Source: Blastococcus saxobsidens (GTDB lineage: Bacteria; Actinomycetota; Actinomycetes; Mycobacteriales; Geodermatophilaceae). Taken from it: a DNA stretch of 64,000 bases. Both the position numbers and the translations under genes were made by a program. The DNA is taken from the NCBI RefSeq assembly GCF_002938435.1, contig NZ_POQT01000001.1, forward strand, positions 1 through 64,000, in the 5' to 3' direction. Shown here one piece after another: positions 61,074 to 64,000 of this stretch (its first letter is position 1; every line of letters starts with the position of its first letter). The notes under the pieces were generated by a model. It did not search any database and was not told the origin of the DNA. It saw nothing but the letters and a program-made list of their open reading frames with translations.

Positions 61074-61781
61074 GTGACCACGCCGGAGCAGACCGCCGTG
61101 GCCGGGCGCATCCCCGGCGCCGGGGCCCTCGGGCTGCTCGTCCCGGCGGGGACCAGGGTCGTGCCGGCGGCTGTGCTGGCGGACCCCGGCTGGACGGCGG
61201 AGCTCCTGGCCGCGCGGGCCCGGGTGCAGCGGACGACGGACCGCCGCGTCCTGGCCACCGTGTGGTGGTACTCGGTGTCGTCGGCGCTGCTCACCCCTGC
61301 GCTGGCCGGCCTGGTCGCCGGCATCCCGCTCTCGGCCCGGCTCGCCGACCTGTCCGTGTCCCTGCTGCCCGGGCTCCAGCCGATCGCGGCCGTGGCGGCC
61401 GGAGGTGGGTCCCGGGACCTGGCCGACGACCTGCGCGGCTCGATCGGCGCCGTGACGGCCGCCGTGGCCGAGGCGGGCCGCATGCGGGAGCGGCCGCTGT
61501 GGGCGATCGCCACCGACACCGTGGCCAACCGGCTGCTCGCGCTCGGGGAGGCGGTCGGTGACGTCGAGCGGGCCACGGGGCTCGCCGCACCGCTCGTCTC
61601 CGCCGTCGGGCCACCGCTGCCGGCGCCGCGGTACGAGGACGTGGCGGGGCGGCGGTTCGTCCGGCGGTCCTCGTGCTGCCTGGTCGACCGGACCGCGGGC
61701 ATGCCGACGTGCGCCTCCTGCCCGCAGCGCCCGCCCGAGGAGCGCAGAGCACTCCTCGAGGCCGCCGCCCGCTGGCGATGA
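61074..61781 (+). CDS. FhuF-like (2Fe-2S)-binding protein, possible ferric-siderophore reductase
   Basis: A 235-residue protein with the C-terminal cluster motif SSCCLVDRTAGMPTCASC, that is C-C-x10-C-x2-C, exactly the FhuF arrangement. FhuF-type proteins reduce iron in siderophores. The rest is helical without membrane segments. GTG at 61074 sits directly after a palindrome. No siderophore transport gene is next to it. Convergent with the broken HNH gene. Confidence 0.82.
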   Translation: MTTPEQTAVAGRIPGAGALGLLVPAGTRVVPAAVLADPGWTAELLAARARVQRTTDRRVLATVWWYSVSSALLTPALAGLVAGIPLSARLADLSVSLLPGLQPIAAVAAGGGSRDLADDLRGSIGAVTAAVAEAGRMRERPLWAIATDTVANRLLALGEAVGDVERATGLAAPLVSAVGPPLPAPRYEDVAGRRFVRRSSCCLVDRTAGMPTCASCPQRPPEERRALLEAAARWR

Positions 61782-61799
61782 GCGCACGCTCCGCGGCTG

Positions 61800-63046
61800 T
61801 CAGCCCGCACGGGCGTCGGCGGTCCGCCGGGTGAGGTGGGGCAGGAGCAGGATCTCGGTGCCGTCGGGGCGCCAGGTGCGCCACCGGCCGTCGGTGTCTC
61901 GTTCCACCCGGAAGCCGTGGTGGACCTTGGCGTGGTGCCGTTCGCACAGCAGCGCGAGGTTGCCCGGTTCGGTCTCGCCGCCGTGGGCCCAGTGCAGGAG
62001 GTGGTGGACGTCGCACCAGTGGGGGCGGGGGCGTCGAGCCGGCGCCCTGCACACTCAACTACGCCGCAGCCGCGGTCGCGGTGTTCGATCCCTCGGCGCA
62101 GGTGGGGTGGGGTCACGCGGTGCGTGCGTCCGAGGTCGGGGAGGTGGCCGTCGGGGCCGATGACGATGCGGCTGATGCCGCCGTCGCAGGCCAGCCAGCG
62201 GGCGCGGGCGGCGGAGATGGCCGCGCCGAAGCCGGTGCGCGCCGTGGCGGGGCCGGTGGCCGGGTCCATCAGGTCGGCCAGCGGGATGGTGACGACCACG
62301 TGCGGCTTGGCGGTGCGCAGGATCGGCAGGGTGCCGGCGGCCAGTTGGTTGTCGCACAGCTGGACGAGGGCGTCGGCGGACTGCTGGGCGCGGGTGCGGG
62401 TGTCCCCGGCCGGTCGGGAAGCCTGCACGATGGATTCCAGCGCGGCCTGGAACTTCTCCCCGCCGACGGCGTCGAGTTCGCCGCGGAAGGACAGGCTGCC
62501 GTCGGCGTGCTTGGCCATGGTCAGCGACCGCTGCTCGGTGGGGTCGGGTTCGGGGCCGTCGGGGTCCAGGCGGGTGAGGTAGTGGCCGACGACCTGCCGG
62601 AGTTCGGCGTGCGGGCGGGTGGCGGCCACCTCGGCCACGGTCTCGTCGACCCCGGCCAGGTCCACGCCCTGGGCCTCGGCGGCGGCGAGGTTGTCCGGCG
62701 CCACGACCGGGGCGATCACCGCCACCGCCTCCGGGCTCACCTCACCGCGGGCCGCCGCCGAGGCCACCGCGGGCAGCTGGGCGAGGGTGCGACCGTTGCG
62801 GACCAGCTGGTTGGCCGCTGTGGCAGACAGCCGGGCGTGGCCGCGCAGCCAGGAGGCCATCGTCGCCTTGCCGTCGTGCTCGGCGGCGCCGGCCAGCTCG
62901 CACTGCCGCACGGTGCGCGCGACCTCGGCGGCCAGCCGGTTCTGCATCGCCAGCAGCGGGGCCAGGTGGTCCAGCAGCGCGGGGCCGTACAGGCCGTCGA
63001 TCCGCTCGGCGGCGAGCGCGTCCAGCGCCTCGTCCAGCTGGTCCAC
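61800..63046 (-). pseudogene. DUF222/13E12-type HNH endonuclease gene with a frameshift
   Basis: An actinobacterial DUF222-HNH protein (about 415 aa when joined). The DUF222 part runs from about 63046 to 62040 in one frame (VDQLDEALDALAAERIDGLY onward), then the HNH part (HWCDVHHLLHWAHGG, GNLALLCERHHAKVHHG) continues in another frame to the stop at 61800. The break lies at the two G5 runs (62021-62031, + strand); one base is missing compared with an intact gene. It may be real, a sequencing error, or programmed. The GTG at 63046 is chosen because GGGAGG precedes it and an upstream GTG at 63070 lies in a LexA-like box. Confidence 0.8.
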
Positions 63047-63062
63047 GACACCTCCCAAACGT

Positions 63063-63078
63063 TCGACCACCTGTTCGA
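63063..63078. promoter_or_regulatory. LexA-like (SOS) box upstream of the DUF222/HNH gene
   Basis: On the minus strand TCGAAC-AGGT-GGTCGA matches the actinobacterial consensus TCGAAC-N4-GTTCGA at 11 of 12 positions. A TAGTAT -10 box at 63084-63079 directly precedes it, so bound LexA would cover the RNA start. Some 13E12 genes of M. tuberculosis are known to be LexA targets. Confidence 0.6.
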
Positions 63079-63084
63079 ATACTA

Positions 63085-63374
63085 CCGCCGCCCGGCCGGT
63101 CTCGCAGCACGAAACCGCAGGTCAACCACTTGTCCACAGATTCGGAGAACGGCTTGACGCCGACCCTCAGCAGCTCACCGCGGGGCGCGGCGATGGTGGT
63201 GTCGGACGGCACGAGGCCCGTCATGCCGCGGGGCATGGATGCCGTGCTGCGGGGAGGTGCTGGACGACTACCGGTAGATCGGTTCGAGCGGTCGGGAGGA
63301 ATGGGTCGAGCCGATGACCGCGCAGCCCGACGCGCCTGGGGCGATGATCGGCGTCGACGACGAGGAGGTCGGAC
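63085..63374. other. Intergenic stretch without a recognised gene
   Basis: About 290 bases between the HNH gene promoter and the dioxygenase gene. I see the palindrome CTACCGGTAG at 63268-63277 and a GAGGAGGT ribosome-binding site at 63362-63369, but no convincing coding sequence. Confidence 0.5.
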
Positions 63375-64000
63375 ATGTCGCTCATGCCTGCCGCGTTCTT
63401 CGGTCACGGCAACCCGATGAACGCGCTCGAGACCAACCGCTACACCGAGGCCTGGCGGGCCTTCGGCCAGGCGGTGCCCAGGCCGCGGGCGATCCTCGTC
63501 GTCTCCGCGCACTGGTACGTCCAGGCGACCGCCCTGACCGCGATGCCCCGCCCGCGCACCATCCACGACTTCTACGGGTTCCCCCGCGAGCTCTTCGACG
63601 TCCGCTACGAGCCGCCCGGTCTGCCCGAGCTCTACGACGAGGTGGCCGACATCGTGCACCCGACCTGGGTGGGTGCCGACGTCGACAGCTGGGGCATCGA
63701 CCACGGCACCTGGTCGGTGCTGATGCACGCCTTCCCCGACGCCGACATCCCGGTGGTGCAGCTGTCGATCAACGCGCTCAAGTCGTTCGACTACCACCTG
63801 CAGCTCGGGGCGGCCCTGGCTCCGCTGCGCGAGGACGGCGTGCTGGTGATCGGCAGCGGCAACGTCGTGCACAACCTCGGCGGGGTGAGCCGCGCCCTGC
63901 CCGATGCCGGCTTCGACTGGGCGCAGCGCTTCGACGAGGCGGCGAAGGAGTTCATGCTCACCGACCCCGGCAACGCCGGGCGGCTGGACGGGCACCGCGA
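63375..64000 (+). CDS. LigB-type extradiol dioxygenase (4,5-DOPA dioxygenase-like), 3' end outside window
   Basis: A reading frame without a stop to the window end, 208 codons seen. LigB family features: MPAAFFGHGNPMNAL (metal His), VVSAHWYVQ (second His), WGIDHGTWSVL, and SGNVVHNLGG with the third His. It is probably a zinc- or iron-dependent aromatic ring-opening dioxygenase of the DODA/YgiD group (about 260 aa). The ATG at 63375 has GAGGAGGT upstream; a second ATG at 63384 is possible. Confidence 0.9.
   Translation, partial: MSLMPAAFFGHGNPMNALETNRYTEAWRAFGQAVPRPRAILVVSAHWYVQATALTAMPRPRTIHDFYGFPRELFDVRYEPPGLPELYDEVADIVHPTWVGADVDSWGIDHGTWSVLMHAFPDADIPVVQLSINALKSFDYHLQLGAALAPLREDGVLVIGSGNVVHNLGGVSRALPDAGFDWAQRFDEAAKEFMLTDPGNAGRLDGHR

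Noticed and set aside
63130-63420. Short plus-strand reading frame upstream of and overlapping the dioxygenase start
   Set aside because: Arg-rich, without family features, and in conflict with the well-supported start at 63375.

Overview
The window is very GC-rich (low 70s percent by eye), gene-dense, starts many genes with GTG and uses GTGA/ATGA stop-start overlaps throughout. Together with F420-type oxidoreductase, Crp/GlxR, MarP, PonA2-like and DUF222/HNH genes this points to a high-GC actinobacterium. The mix of genes and the style of the dispersed repeats fit Geodermatophilaceae (Blastococcus, Modestobacter, Geodermatophilus); the family is an inference, the phylum is firm. The gene order is recognisably that of the Mycobacterium tuberculosis chromosome from dnaX to acs (Rv3721c to Rv3667), with several insertions and losses.

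Layout. 1-1741: end of dnaX, ybaB and recR, the conserved replication/repair string. 1923-4703: a putative sulfur-type leader peptide and a methionine ABC transporter (metN-metI-metQ). 4938-10934: a complete peptide/nickel-type ABC importer (binding lipoprotein, two permeases, two ATPases). 11029-19579: small metabolic and redox genes (SnoaL-like, Rieske, TPM-domain membrane protein, double VOC protein, F420/PPOX-like protein, two pirins), then an ArsR-like regulator coupled to an MFS exporter. 19634-21454: an ABC-F protein. 21653-28151: an Mrp-type Na+/H+ antiporter operon (fused AB, C, D, E, F, G), convergent with leuA. 30296-34072: aquaporin, glutathione-independent formaldehyde dehydrogenase and a phospholipase-D-like enzyme, inserted between leuA and lysC-asd. 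36487-38513: an ECF sigma factor flanked by two membrane-anchored proteins that share the same 11-residue repeats; this is the most novel-looking locus. 38694-44676: S9 peptidase, two CBS/CNNM membrane proteins, an MFS transporter and tRNA-Pro(CGG). 44757-60932: the conserved block metallophosphoesterase, GatB/YqeY, class A PBP, two ArsA/Get3-like ATPases, DUF4177, RidA, NUDIX, crp, nth, TlpA-like, NUDIX CoA pyrophosphatase, cupredoxin lipoprotein, marP, epoxide-hydrolase-like, holin-like protein and acs. 61074-64000: FhuF-like [2Fe-2S] protein, a frameshifted DUF222/HNH gene behind a LexA-like box, and the start of a LigB-type dioxygenase.

Threads that run through the window. (1) A dispersed structured repeat starting GAAGGACC occurs five times, directly at stop codons, between operon genes, and once inside a coding sequence, where it encodes the front of a signal peptide. 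(2) Many genes have a TANNNT box 6-8 bases before the start codon and no Shine-Dalgarno sequence, the signature of leaderless mRNAs. (3) Several control sites can be read directly: TGCAAAG repeats over the regulator promoter at 17.6 kb, GCGGAC palindromes before the 43.2 kb MFS gene, a Crp-like site at crp itself, a LexA-like box at 63.07 kb, candidate leader peptides before metN and leuA, and an internal translation start in lysC that matches the known beta-subunit start of corynebacteria.
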